64,000 bases of DNA, taken from positions 1,922,001 through 1,986,000 of the forward strand of contig JAOVFP010000003.1 in NCBI GenBank assembly GCA_025738555.1, given 5' to 3'. The notes beneath the pieces were generated by a model. That model saw only the letters and a list, made by a program, of their open reading frames with translations. It ran no database searches and was not told where the DNA came from. A program made the position numbers and the translations under genes. Below are positions 22,930-35,039 of this stretch, in pieces. Origin of the DNA: Cyathus striatus (Eukaryota > Basidiomycota > Agaricomycetes > Agaricales > Nidulariaceae). Each line of letters begins with the position of its first letter. Positions within the stretch are counted from its first letter, which is position 1.

Positions 22930-24400
22930 TCATTACTTATTGGATTCTCCAGTTCTACAGGATGCCATTCCATGCCCCAGCTTGTCACACTTGAAACATT
23001 TGTGCATATAGCAGCATTGGTCTCCTTGATACCCGCATCCAGTGGCTGAATTTAATTTTCAGCAGACCTCTCAAGACTTGTCTCACATTCCATTTCCCTT
23101 TGACACTGATTGCACTTGGTGGTCTCCAAAATGGAAATGCTTCCCGATGCAGGAGAGGTAAGAGAACTTGATTTGCCAGAAATTGTCAAGATCACAGAGT
23201 CAGATGTCACATCAGCTGGCTGCATGGATTCAACACACTTGGTCTAATGCAATGATACAAGGGGGGTCATGTGTGTTGGCAAAGAAACTTTGGATGTATC
23301 TACCATAGGCTGTGAGTTCTCCACACCTATGGGGGAAGAGATGGAGAGTGGCATCAGTGGTATATTGCCACACTGTATACCATTCACCTTCCATGGTGAT
23401 TTGTTTGGGGGTTGAGACCACAGTTGTCGATCCGGGTTCAAGGTCTCCAATCCTGTTGGGAGTGCTAATGGCAGCTGAGACAACTGAGAGATTGACTGGA
23501 TGTCCTTTGATGATGTTGTCCCACTCTGATTCAGAGAAATTGTTGACCCGAGATGATTGCATCATTCACTAGCACACAGCATTGATGTCATTGGCATACA
23601 ATTTGATGATTTTCTGGGTTTGAATGACTTTGGGATGAGTGAGGCACATTTCCTGGAGATCATTCTCATAGAATGGCATGTCATTGAGGAAAATGTGCCA
23701 GCATTTACTGGATTCATGCTCATCTGGTTCATCCTCACTGAGGTGAGAGGTGTCTCCATAGGAAGTCTGGCTCGAAGAACACTCTTGGTAAATTCATGGG
23801 CATTTAAGGGAGTTCCCTTTCCTGTAATCTCCTTTTGCCCCAAGAGATGCAATCCCATACTCATGCGACTTGGACTCTCTCTTTGTGAACTCATCGAGTT
23901 CCTCAAGGTATGATTCAAAGGCTTTGTCAGCAATGGATTCATCCCCAGGTTTGAAAGGGGGTAGGATATGTCTGAATGAGATGATGGTGGATGTTCTGGT
24001 AGACTTGCCTTGGTGGAATTGTTGAAGCACCTCATTGAGTTTGAAGACCACATCATGTTCAAATAAACTGCTGTCATCCTGGATGTTGAGTTGTTCTCTC
24101 TCACTTCCAAATGGTCTGCTAGCAGCATGGTCAACCTTGCCACAAGAGGCAGGGAAATTGGTGTCTCATTGATCTCCCCTTGAACCAGACTGTTGGATAC
24201 TTCTGGAAGAGAGAGAGTTGGACTGAGAGGGGTGATTCTCTCCCTGAGATAGTTGAGAAGACATGGTGGGTCCAGACAATTGATGAGTCGCAGCTCGTGA
24301 TGGTGCTCAACCTCCATCCTCTGAAGCAAAGTGGGTCTCAGTGCCATGAGGTACTCATGGTCCACTTTTTCCAGCTTGTATGGATGTTCCCCTAGCCTTC
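22930..24400 (-). pseudogene. DIRS-like element: gag-like region
   Basis: The gag-like reading sits in several frames on the minus strand: FKPGDESIADKAFESYLEEL (about 23960), FSESEWDNIIKGHPVNLSVV, then EGEWYTVWQYTTDATLHLFP and ELTAYGRYIQSFF (23230-23565). A zinc knuckle CFKCDKLGHGMASC lies near 22960, directly upstream of the RT. This is the capsid-plus-knuckle organisation of basidiomycete DIRS-like elements (family knowledge). Many stops and frame changes are present. The 267-aa open frame at 23562-24365 is mostly a shadow frame. Confidence 0.65.
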
Positions 24401-25860
24401 TTAGAACCTCTTGTTGACTGGGTCTCTCTACCTAAAAGCTCTGAAGCAATAGGATACTCAATGTTGGTAGATTGAGATCCTTGTTCTAACTAAGGGTCAA
24501 TTGGTATGTTGGTAGATTGAGGACCTTGTTCTAATTGAGGGTCAATTGGTTGATATCCAATAGATGATGGAGATCACTCAGTCATGAACAAAATTTTTTA
24601 AATTGATGAGTAAAGAAATTAATAAGGATGTGTCTCAAGAATAGTGCAAAGTATATGACACAATGAGAGTACTGACAGTGTGAGAAGAAGACATTAGATG
24701 GGAAAGATGAAGAAAGGGAAAACATGGTGCATACCTGACAGTGTGAGAAGAAGAGGGATGTGCAGCTCAAAATCCCTGCAGTCTTCTTTGAACCGCCGAA
24801 GCAGGAATATCATTGTGGATGCAAGATCTTGCCTATGAAGTCATGTGGAGATGAGAGGAATAGAGTCAGTGGTGCCTCAGTGGAGAGGTTGATGCTGGTT
24901 GACATACCTAGTCCAGAACATGCAATGTCAGCTGCCCGTGAAGTGCCAAGTGACTTCATAGCCCAAGGATGCTCCCCTTTGATTGGCCTAGTGCAAGGCA
25001 AAGCCTTGAACTGCAACAAACCAGTACATTGACTAACACATAAAAACACTTGTTTATTCTTGGCTCGCTATGAGTAATAGTACTGTAGTAATAAGGAATG
25101 TTGTACTATGTTCTAATCTACCTGTGAAAGAGGGGAACTAGAATGAGTACAATTACGATTTCACCTGATACAAGTAGCACTAGTGTTGGCATTTGTAGAA
25201 TGGTGTGGAGAGCTGGGAGACATGGCAACAGGAGGAATGATACAATAGCTGGCAATGTTCTCAAAGAAACTGTGAGGCACATGAATACCAGCTTCATATT
25301 CATCCTCACTTCACTTTGAATGTGAGCTCACTAGGACTGGAGGTTGGACAGATGTGCCAACCACTTGCACTAGTTGAGTGGATACCACCAAGTGGTATTC
25401 ATCCTCTGTTGAGATAAATGATGCATCAATGACAATGACATTACATTTGGCCTCAAAGCATGCAAGGGGAGGAAGCATGAGGCAAATGGATAAGTAGGTA
25501 CAGTACATAGTATACTACTTAAATACATATGAGTGCAGGCAGATTGTCTGTGAAATACATAAAAAGTATAGTAAACTATCTAAATGCATATGTGGAGGCG
25601 GCAGGTGATCATGAAGACATTTGATTACCATTCCTGTAGCGGAGCATGGGTGTAAAGCTTGTCTTATATGTAATGAGACAAGGCATGTGGAAATTGGGAC
25701 TTTTGGGGGTCAGGGTTTTGATGGGGTCCTGTTGCTCAACACACATGGATGCAAACAATGTAAAATATATAATAAACATTATAAATGACTAAGCATCTTG
25801 AGAGAAGGCCTGGGAGAGTGGATATATTAGATGTAACTGTGGGACACTTGAAAATGCGCA
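24401..25860. other. CpG-poor non-coding DNA
   Basis: A direct repeat of about 60 bp around GGTCAATTGGTWKGTTGGTAG occurs at 24486-24560. A block at 25630-25690 (GTAGCGGAGCATGGGTGTAAAG) is the uninterrupted paralogue of the target of the element at 26688-28186. Short frames at 24760-25032 and 25118-25508 have no recognisable domain. Confidence 0.4.
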
Positions 25861-25904
25861 TGCCACAATGGGTGATTAAGTAATGGCTGGAGCTCTGCTA
25901 CTGG

Positions 25905-25985
25905 CACTTCCCTTCCCTTCCCTTCCCTTCCCTTCCCTTCCCCCTTCCCTTCCCCCCTTCCCTTCCCCCCCCCCTCCCCCCCCCT
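25905..25985. repeat. (CCCTT)n / poly-C microsatellite
   Basis: A run of CCCTT units followed by two poly-C tracts. It is a low-complexity polypyrimidine tract; open frames over it are artefacts. Confidence 0.9.
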
Positions 25986-26499
25986 TGAATATAAAGACCA
26001 AAATAATGGAGTATATTTGGATGGATAATAATGGCAGTATAATAAATAAATTTCGGATTTATGTGTGAATTGTAGTGATCTATAGTGTATAAATTTAGCT
26101 GTTGTGATGTTTTGTTATCTGTGGTTATAATGTGGTGTAATGTGTTTCCAGCTTGGAATGAATAGCACAATTAAAGATGTATATTTATGTGGATAAGAAT
26201 TTGATGGGTGTTGTAGTAATTTAGAGTGGATTTGGTAAGATTTGAGGTTTATAATATGTGAGTATATTAAAAAATATTTAGAATGATTTTGGCTGGGAAG
26301 ACTAAGAGAAGTAGGCAGGGGTATGTGTAAAATAAATAAATAAAAATTGTGAATTGATATTTGGAAATTCAGAGTAGGAGAGTTGATATATTTGTAATGT
26401 AAGTTGTATGTATTAATTGATATGTAAATATTGATGGGTATTAGAATTTAGATAGGTTAAAAGAGAAAATGGGATGTAGATATATACCACATGGGTGAT

Positions 26500-26687
26500 A
26501 TATAATATATAAGCCCCCCAAGAGAGAAAAAAAGCGGGGGTCTGGGCGTGCAGCCCCTCAGCCTAAAGAGCTGGGATAAAGAAGCAGGGGGTCTGGGGGG
26601 CACAGCCCCACAGCAAACTGTCATCCGTGTGGAGCGGCGGAGGGAGCCAACAGGCTCCCGTTCCCGTAGCGGAGCGCGGGTGTAAAG
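26500..26687. repeat. GC-rich palindromic module
   Basis: Two related short palindromic units, GGGGGTCTGGGCGTGCAGCC and GGGGGTCTGGGGGGCACAGC, are followed by GGAGCC...GGCTCCCG and GTAGCGGAGCGCGGGTGTAA. It ends exactly at the element starting at 26688 and resumes after it (CTTGTTAAGCATAATGAGAG). A decayed relative lies at 25636-25690. Confidence 0.5.
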
Positions 26688-28186
26688 AGGACCCTGGATT
26701 ATTACGGTAAAGGTCGTTCCGAAAAATACTCCATTTTTCGGATTTCTGTCCGTCCAGGTTTTGCCAAAATTTGTCCGTTTTCGGAACGACATATCAATTT
26801 TTCCTCGAAGTCTGTCAGGAAAATGCAGAATGACCTTCCAGAGGTCAATTTTTGTCCGAAAACTCGGACGACCTCTAAAAGCGGTTTTTTGTGTACGGGG
26901 AGCTCAGTTTCGACGATTTTGAGGTTTCTGTGTGTTGGGGGAGCTTCGAGTGTTCAGTTATGATGATCTCAAGTATTTAAAAGCTATATATTATGACCTG
27001 CAGTGGAAATACTAAACTACACTGTAGCTCTTACTATTTTTGATTCCCTAAATTGTCCCTAAACGCCTACACTGCTAGCACCCTTATTCTTATCCAATCC
27101 TAATTCCAACTATTGATTAAGCTCCACCCGCTGCTCTGCAATGCTTTAAAATTAGGTTTTAGGATAGACCTTTGAGGATGTAGTAGCATAGTAGTATTAA
27201 AGCACTTCACACAAAGGTTAGATACATGAACTAAAAAACATTGAGACTTAGGCATATGGTTCTGGTTGGCGTTGATGAAAATTATCAACAAGGAGTCGGA
27301 AGGACTGCACTCGTACTTAGTAAATTTGAACCATCCGAACCGAAACATGTGAAAGTGGAATCTGGATAGATGCTGAAACGGCTTAATTCCGATTTTATTC
27401 TGTATGTTTTTTCTGCTAGACATAGCGGCAATTTTGAATGTTATGAACAATGACTCAGGCGTATGGATTATTTTGCTTGACACCTGGTCCCTGCAGTACC
27501 AAACTGAATATTGTCGTCTGTAATAAAAAATTGATGATCTCTGGTGACGAGCAACCTAAAGCTGGTGTCACTTTTCAAATCCTTTCGTATAATAAAAGAA
27601 AGTTTCAGGTTCCTGTATATCTGTAACCACAAAAAAAATGGTGTCAATGTACCTCAACTCAACAGCCTGACGTGTTGTATCGTGTTTCCAGAAGCCCGAG
27701 GCACTTCTCTATCTATTCAACTTTAGCTTGTGTCCAATGTGTCTTCCTTCTTGCCCGTCTAGTCAATAGCTTCATTTTTGTGACTTTCCCTTAATGGTGT
27801 GTAATTCCCGTATAAGCAGCTGTAGCCTCTGAGAGATTCATTCCCCTCTTTAATTTGCACCGCTACTACTAAGTACTTAGACAAAAGTCAATCATGCGGC
27901 ACTCTATAATTGTGATATTTGCTACATTTACGTGGCCACTAACCTAATACATATATATCCTTACATCATAGAATCTAACTCCCAAGTAAGGCCTTCAGTT
28001 GCCCGGCGGTGTCCGTCCGGCTGGAACGACCTGCAGGGCATGGGGTGATCCCTGTCCGCACATTTGGAACAACCTTTTCGTCCCAAAGCCCCCAATTTGT
28101 CCGGTTTTGGAACGACCTAAGGGTCAAATTTCCCAAAATTTTGTCCGCTTTGCAGAATGACCTTTACCACAATAATCCAGGGTCCT
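26688..28186. mobile_element. 1.5-kb non-autonomous element, 8-bp TSD GTGTAAAG
   Basis: Left end AGGACCCTGGATTATTACGG and right end (reverse complement) AGGACCCTGGATTATTGTGG, continuing GTAAAGGTC. Exact 8-bp duplications lie at 26680-26687 and 28187-28194. The paralogous site at 25650-25657 reads GTGTAAAG once and continues into CTTGT, so it is an empty site. The subterminal regions carry GTCCG and GGAACGACCT motifs. No transposase is seen (the minus-strand frame at 27100-27483 has no domain). An 8-bp duplication fits hAT-type or KDZ-type mobilisation. Confidence 0.82.
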
Positions 28187-28194
28187 GTGTAAAG

Positions 28195-29590
28195 CTTGTT
28201 AAGCATAATGAGAGTCTGTTTATAAGCGTGGTGATACACGTGTTCCCAGAAGGCAGAAGCTGATGCCATCCTTCCTTAGCAACAGGTTATTAATCGTGCC
28301 CTCTCCCGCCCTTCGCGTGACATTTCCCAAAGAAACGGTTTTCATTTACTCTGTCGGGATTTATTACGTTTGTTACGTGCTTCTTTAGACCTTCGTACGC
28401 TTTCTTCCTTTAATTGAAATAAAAACATATGGTAGAATTAGAAATAACATATGATACTATATCTTATAGCTCAGCACACCTCTATGTAAATACACAGTGT
28501 ACATGTATGTTTATACTAGTACTAATAGCATTCTTAATCAATGTTTAGACCTCTCTAAACAGAAAAAATGTTGATGTCTTTTTACTGTCAAGAACATATG
28601 AAACCAATAGTAACGACATATATTGATACATTCTACTCTACAGTAGAGTCAATTAGTTATGGAAATAAATTGATATACTGCTGTCAATGTCAAAATAATT
28701 TGAGCGATACCTAGGTGAGTACTGAGCATCTGTTTTAACGAAGTTCCGTATCCATTAAAGCAATAAGATCCTAAAACTTTCCAGTTTCGTCAGACAGAAA
28801 CTCAAAGTAATCCTATGGGCTTTATAAGTCGCATTTTTAATCTTCCATAACTAAAACATGGTACAATCTGCCACTTTTATTAGAGATTTTATTCAAAAAA
28901 TTGCTATAAATCAATTGTTTTCACTTTTTCCAAACCTCCATATGATACGGCATCCAGGGACCGCAGCGATGGATTCTATATATCACGTGAAGATATCTAT
29001 CACCGATATCTTCGAACTTCGATCTTGCCTCGGATATCCCCGGTGGATTCCGCCCTGCCGGACGACCCCGCCCAATTCCCGCTGCATCCCCGCCCCTCCA
29101 CATTTCTACATTGTATATGTCTTTGTAGATATGAATACGATAGCAAACGGGCTGTTATTACATCATTTGCTTATTTTACATAAAATAACCAATTAACTAA
29201 GTTACTGAATTTAAAATAACAGAATTTCAGATCCTTGGAAACCAGGTCCATATCGTCAAATTGAAAACATACCAAAGTTGCAAATGGCGCTCCGAGTTTC
29301 ATAATGTGAGTGGAAGCTGATTACGTCTAAAGTTCATCAAATCGTTATTATTTAGAACTCTCAGGAAGGTCTACCACGAGGCTGAAGGTGCGCTCTAAGA
29401 TTGCACATACCACTGCTTGACCGGTGTTCATTGCGGTAATTTGTGCGGCAGGCCCAGATCTATCGGGTACACGTGTCGATATAATGTGTAGTTTACTGTT
29501 AGTTATGTAAGTACATACACTGTAACTACAGTCAAGTATACATAATGTTCCCACTGTAATTGCAGTGAATTATTATAAAGGTCACCCTAT
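28195..29590. other. No supported gene
   Basis: Mostly AT-rich with short CpG-rich islands (28950-29100). Open frames at 28858-29196 and 29348-29554 are short and show no domain. Confidence 0.35.
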
Positions 29591-29599
29591 CTAGTGAAT

Positions 29600-30232
29600 A
29601 AGCACCTCCACCACATCGGGAAATCCACCTCCCCACTATGCAGGAAGTGCAGGCTACGTGCACCAGAGACAGTGGACCACTACCTCCTCTACTGCCCAGC
29701 CTACAGTACTTAGCGACGCTCTCTCGCAGCTAACTGCGCCCCTCGCAGCCAAAGGTTGTCCCTCAATAGGATTCTCTCTGATACGGACCACATCCCTGCA
29801 CTCATTACATTTATCAACTCCTCTGGCCGCCTCCATCAGGTTTTCGGTATCATTCCCACCTGGAGCCCCCCGGAGGATATTTAGTCGAAGCTGGAATTAT
29901 GACAGTACTCACCTGTACACGGCACTCGCAATCACTTACGCCATCGACTCAAGCCTTGCCTGCACACCACGAGGGTTCACACCTACATTACACAGTGCAG
30001 GGTCCCTTACACTCTAACCTCCTGGTGCTTCCCCTGTGGGGGTAGTATCCCCGAGTCTCCACCATACCACTCAATGCCGGTTTTCTTATCTCTCGTACTA
30101 TACATTTACTTTACATTCTCGATGCCTTATATACGTAGTAACTGCCTTTTGCCTTTTCGCGGCGACGCACTGTCGTGACATATAGCCTGCCACAACCGAC
30201 AATAAACGATGTATTTTTTTTTTAAAAAAAAA
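29600..30232 (+). pseudogene. Non-LTR retrotransposon (LINE) 3' end
   Basis: The C-terminus of a fungal LINE ORF2: HLHHIGKSTSPLCRKCRLRA, then PETVDHYLLYCPAY, which gives the C-x2-C-...-H-x4-C zinc-knuckle pattern common after the RT/RNase H of fungal LINEs. One in-frame TAG (29711-29713) interrupts it; the frame then continues through LNRILSDTDHIPALITFINS to a stop at 29882-29884. About 330 bp of 3' UTR end in a T9/A9 tract near 30212-30232, likely a decayed tail. The copy is strongly 5' truncated, as LINE copies often are. Confidence 0.78.
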
Positions 30233-30388
30233 CACAGCCCCTGACAGTGCACGGGATAAACTTTTCCTAGGTAGAGAATCCGAAAATGATCCAGGCCTAG
30301 AAGTCCCAGGGACAGGGGACGACGAATTCGTTTTCGGTCTAAAGGAGGAAAACGATACAGCCGACGAGGATGACTGTCGTTTCTTCAT
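30233..30388 (-). pseudogene. Ser-rich N-terminal fragment cut by the LINE
   Basis: A minus-strand reading starting ATG at 30388 gives MKKRQSSSSAVSFSSFRPKT and NSSSPVPGTSRPGSFSDS, then stops being sensible where the LINE tail begins. It resembles the basic, Ser-rich N-terminus of a nuclear protein. No domain, and no downstream part, can be recognised. Confidence 0.3.
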
Positions 30389-30552
30389 TACTGGTGGAAG
30401 TGAACGTGTGTGCCATGGAAGCGGCTTATGTGCGACGCCTTCGCAGTGGTCCTGTCTGATTTGTTAGTACGGTTTAATTAAGAGTAGGGTAGACAAGACA
30501 AGAAGGAAAGGGGGTTGATATTGATATTGAGAAACGTACGAAAGACGTTCCC

Positions 30553-31217
30553 TTATGGTCTGGGAGTTGTAGTAATACTGTTATTTCGTCGTCCTACCAC
30601 AAGAATATCAGTACAAAATTGTGTCCTGTTGGAGGAAATATAATCTGTGAGAAGAGGCAATGTGAAGAGAAGAAGTCGGGCTAACCTGGTAAAGCAGCGA
30701 AAACATAACAGGTGGGGGATAAGAGGAAGAAGGCGACGAAGCACCGTGGGATGAAGTAGGTGCAGCAACATCATCAGATTGCGGCGAACGTACGGCACCA
30801 TGACACCGAGAAGGCAATCTGCGCCAGTGGTGACCGGTGACTGGTGATCACCACAACCCTCGGCTTGGGCTTGGGAGGATTGGTGTTTGGTCATTACGAG
30901 CTTTCGAATTTGAGTGGAATGTGTACGTTGGGAGACAGATACTCGATCTTCAACTTGAAGAGGGAGGGATACAGTCGTATGATTAAATCCGGCCGAGGCT
31001 GTATTCTTTGACGAGCACGTGTATTTGAAGAGAATGAGCGAAGATCAGCTGCCGGAGAGACGACTCCTGTTGAAAAAAAGACTGTCCATGTCGGTGGAGT
31101 CGCAGTGAATAGTACAGAGGGGACGCCTGAGATGAGGTAGAGGGGCAAACATAGTTTTCGTAGCAGGAGGTGACACCAAATGCGGCGAGACAACCCCCAT
31201 CCTAGCTCGAGCACCAT
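30553..31217 (-). pseudogene. Possible Ser/Pro-rich gene scrap
   Basis: Minus-strand frames carry Ser/Pro-rich text (for example RCHGAVRSPQSDDVAAPTSS) but change frame and contain stops. No domain is recognised. It may derive from the same disrupted locus as 30233-30388. Confidence 0.2.
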
Positions 31218-31241
31218 TTGGAACCTAAACGTCTACTCTCC

Positions 31242-31371
31242 ATGCCATCACCCTCCTCCTCATCTTCAGCTTCATCTCCGTCTCCTGTTCCCTATAATTC
31301 ATATTTCACCATAGGAGAAAGAGACTCGCGACGCAATCGACCCTTTGTTGTCAAGACTCAAAACGTTCTGG
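31242..31371 (+). CDS. Possible first exon of an unknown gene
   Basis: ATG at 31242 gives MPSPSSSSSASSPSPVPYNS, then YFTIGERDSRRNRPFVVKTQ, ending at a good donor (GTGAGA). The codon choice looks coding, but no second exon could be joined with confidence before the element at 31612. Confidence 0.25.
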
Positions 31372-31611
31372 TGAGAATTTCCCATGAATCCAGTATTTGA
31401 AGTTGTGTATGATCCAGCGCTGTATGATAGGCAGTTGAAGCTTGAACACTGACAACGTACGGATCCACCACGTGGATATCTTGGGCGAGACTATGCACAA
31501 ACCGAACTAAAACGGGATGCCTTGGGCCGGTGTGCCTCAAATTCCCACATTTGTATTAATACACAAGGACATGCCTAATTAGCTTGTTCTATCAGGGTTC
31601 GGATTGCAATA

Positions 31612-31888
31612 CTGTACTGGAGTGTATGGAGGCAACGGACCTTCGAGCGTGACACGATTTTTCGGGCACAACGCTGGCAACCAGACTTAATTTTGCGTGA
31701 CAAATTTCCGAATTGGCAACCAAAATTCGATTTTTAGCGATTTTTTTCCGGATATTACATCCAAAACTAGCTTGTCACGCTATCAGCGTTAGCAACCAGG
31801 CCTCCGTTATGCGTGACGAAGGGTGATTTTAACAACGCAACCGGGTCAGCGTTACGCGTGACGGTTGCCTTCATACACTCCGGTACAG
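31612..31888. mobile_element. 277-bp TA-flanked MITE (family 1)
   Basis: Left end CTGTACTGGAGTGTATGGAG and right end (reverse complement) CTGTACCGGAGTGTATGAAG, both continuing GCAAC. TA lies at 31610-31611 and 31889-31890. The TA duplication and small size fit a Tc1/mariner-type miniature element. The interior repeats GCGTGAC and TGGCAACC several times. Confidence 0.78.
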
Positions 31889-32199
31889 TATTAGATCTGA
31901 TACGTTCTTCCTCCGGATGTTTTGTTGCTACAAGTGTAAATGGCAAAGATGTGAAGATAATAAGATCTGTATTCGAAGAATGATCATGATAGACGTAGCT
32001 TGGAATAACACTAGCATGCGCATGAACGTCGTGAAGTACGAGACACCTGTGTCATTCTTATTTAATACCTTTCGAAGAGAGAATTTACATGGAAAATCAA
32101 GCTCGACAGAGCTACGGAAGGTGTAAAAAATAACTCAAACATGATACTTGTAACGAGGAAGAGATATAATTAATTACTCTACAGTTATAGGCGATCGAG

Positions 32200-32455
32200 A
32201 CGCACCTTCCCCACGCCTCACAAATATAGTTACAATATCACACCGACACGAGAATCGCCGGCCCCGTGTCCCCCTAAAATTAGCGTGACACCCACCAACT
32301 TATTGATAGGACCACCTGATAATGTTCTATTGCCACGCAGCAGTCTGGATTTGATACTATAAAGCTAAGCCTTGCTTCACAACTATCTTCTCTGTTCATC
32401 TACCCGAAAAATCACTTACATACTACTGCAAGTTCTGAAATCAAAAAATTTAAAC
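32200..32455 (+). promoter_or_regulatory. Promoter region of NLR copy B
   Basis: A TATAAA box at 32358-32363 lies about 95 bases before the ATG at 32456, which has the context AAACATGGCG. The intervening C/T-rich leader (CTTCTCTGTTCATCTACCC) is typical of fungal 5' leaders. Confidence 0.45.
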
Positions 32456-34582
32456 ATGGCGACTACGAGAATCTCGTAGGTGTATTACTATTTGTTTTTA
32501 TAGCATATTCACACTCGTGCGGAACGCTTAAAGCCTACAGGATGTTATTGTGGAAGGTATGTATATGCTCGGTATCAATATTTGAGGATCAGAACCAAAT
32601 AACAGATGTTGACTCAGTTGTTGGAATCGCTGGCTTACCTGAGAACTGTCAAGAGAACTACCTCGGTCTTCGAAAGGCGATCTATACAGTCACGGTTAAA
32701 GTTGATGAGAAAATCATGTTAACCTATGAGTTTCCTGAGAAAGATAGTAAAGAACATAAGAAATTACAAGAAAATAAAACAAGAGATGAAAATGGTTCTG
32801 TTCAGATGTTGGGAAAACGATTTACATGGTGAGTCATATCTTAAGTCCTGTTGTATCATATTACTGATTAGAATAATCCTGCAGTAAAATATCAAACAAA
32901 TCTGTTCTGACTTTCAATGTTGATTGCAAGCACACTCACAGAAACAAACCACACAACATATCAACATGTGTGATTACTGCCAAAACATTGCGGTTCAACC
33001 CAGGTATTTCACTTATGTCTATATTGATACAAAATAACTTAAGTATTATTCAGAAGAAACAAATATCATGAATCTTGAACATGAGGTGAAATCAGAGAAA
33101 AAATATGGCACCATTACTGTAAAAGTATTCTGGGTATCAACTTCTGCTGAACTCAGCCATTTCAAAATCCCAACCCAAGTGAAGCAATGCTTGTACACTG
33201 TAGCAGACTTGGAAGGCTTAGGAATAGTGTCACAAATTTTGAAAAGTGAAATTGGACTTTCATGCCCTGAATGGATTAATTTCCTTGGATCAATGGGAAA
33301 TCTACTTAAGATTGCAAGGCCTATTGGAGAGGTGACAGAAATATAGTTGATTATAATTCAGTATGCTTATAAATTTGTGGTAGATTGACTCACATGCAAA
33401 GTTAGCACTTTCAGCTGCTGAAGTAGCCTTTGAGGTATGTATGTGTTTATTTAATTAATTTCATCTGAGTACTCATATGAATGTCACACAGCTATTTATG
33501 AAGCAAAAAGAACGTGATGAACGGGTACTCAGCTTAATTCAGCTGATGGCAAATTTATATGGAATGATATTGGATTCTGATCCCTTGGACAAATGTCAAA
33601 CATTAAGTCAATCCATCAATGATCTCATATCACTAACAAGAGAGTGTGCATACTTTGTTGCAGAGTACATGAAAACAGGCCCCTTTTGTAGGTGCTAATC
33701 ACATGCAGTTTGTATGAGTATTACATAAGATGATCATACTCAACAATAACCAATGGGAAAACCTAATGATATACATCTCTGGATTTCTCACTGTCTTAGA
33801 ATGGTCAAGACCAACCCTTTTTCAGCTTTTTTCAATTCAACAGATTGCACATGAAATATATGTGAAGTCCTGTGGATTTGATTTACTAGCTCAATTAATT
33901 TTGGAATTCATTGCCACATCACAAGACCAAATAGCAATTAAATTTTTAGAGCTAATATTTGCAACAAAATGCCTAGAGTATTCACAGGAGGCAAGAGAAT
34001 ACATCATAGCTAGTATCATTTCACTTCAAAAGCACTATAAAACAGATGTCAGGTCCGCTCTTTTTGGTAAATGGGAAGCTAATCTAAATGAATCATTTAA
34101 TAAGCTTGTGGAATGCCAGTACATTCAGCCCATAAATGGCTGTATTGATGCTAGCAAATACTTAGTAATTCCAGAAATTGATGCCATGATTTTTCAAGAC
34201 TACTTGCTTTGCACACCTCCAGCATACTGCAACTTTCATAGGGCATTGAAGGCAGCATCAATGCTAAATCATATAGAACATCTCCCAAAATTGCACAATG
34301 AATATGTATCTCATGCAGTGCACTGCATACTTACCTGCAAATGCTTGTTTCCACCAGAAGTGATGAAACAAGAAAATCAATCTACTGTTGAATATCTTCT
34401 TAGCAATCATAAGAGAAATTGTATTCACAAGGCTCCTCCTAATGGGGTATCAGAAATATCATGGGCCATTCAAAATCATCATAAGACTTTGGAAGTTTAT
34501 AATGGCAATCTCAGAGGTGTTTATTCCAAAGATCCCAATGTGGTACTTATTACTCCCCCTCTCCAACATTCTGGATTCTCAG
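32456..34582 (+). pseudogene. NLR-family gene, 5' part (copy B)
   Basis: Proposed exons are 32456-32475, 32541-32828, 32885-33003, 33054-33331, 33384-33434, 33492-33687 and 33800 onward, all with GT...AG junctions. The N-terminal part (MATTRISMLLWKV, then GIAGLPENCQENYLGLRKAI) looks C2-like. Next comes the helical domain that precedes NACHT in basidiomycete NLRs: SHAKLALSAAEVAFE and LFMKQKERDERVLSLIQLMA, to ECAYFVAEYMKTGPF. The NACHT part seen in copy C is missing here. The reading goes on at 33800 (RPTLFQLFSIQQIAHEIYVK) to APPNGVSEISWAIQ and is cut at LQHSGFS by the KDZ element. Such proteins act as cytosolic sensors in non-self recognition; this copy is broken. Confidence 0.72.
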
Positions 34583-34609
34583 GAGGTCTTTACCCTCCCC
34601 CACCCTTTT

Positions 34610-34825
34610 CACATGAATTTCACATGAACTTCACTTATTCATGTGAATTTCATGTGAATTTCATGTGAAGTTTACCTGAAATTTTGGACCTTGATTTTCT
34701 CTGATTTTGGGGGAGTCCCCTGCAAATTGTTTCACATGAATACATGAATATGTGAATTCTACATGAATTAACCATGTGAATTTCACATGGCATTCACCTG
34801 GAATTCAGGTAAACATGATTCCGTG
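34610..34825. repeat. Left subterminal repeats of the KDZ element
   Basis: Many head-to-head copies of TTCACATGAA/TTCATGTGAA variants, mirrored at 45930-46310. These are likely transposase-binding sites (inference). Confidence 0.75.
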
Positions 34826-34877
34826 TTTTAGTACTAGTACATGTAACAGTACTTACTTACTTTTATAATAAAAAAGA

Positions 34878-34978
34878 AAGTGACACTATCGTGAATCGAA
34901 CTCTCGACCATATCTTATTACATAAGCACAAGTTACCACATTCAAGCAGCTAATACTGTTACACTACAGGAGTGTTAT
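34878..34978 (-). other. tRNA-like Pol III module in the KDZ element
   Basis: On the minus strand an A-box-like TGTAGTGTAACAG (34968-34956) is followed by a B-box-like GAGTTCGATTC (34903-34893) and, after about 14 bases, a terminator-like TTTCTTTTTT. The gap between boxes is longer than in a simple tRNA. It sits about 0.3 kb from the left end and points outward, as does the module at 12199-12288 near the end of the small relative. Confidence 0.5.
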
Positions 34979-35039
34979 TTCAAACTGATACCTCTGCATA
35001 TAGGTCAACCATGCAACTGCATGCGTCTGTCAGACCATT

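Noticed and set aside
23557..23913. 118-aa plus-strand ORF over the DIRS gag
   Set aside because: It is antisense to a recognisable gag-like reading and has no domain.
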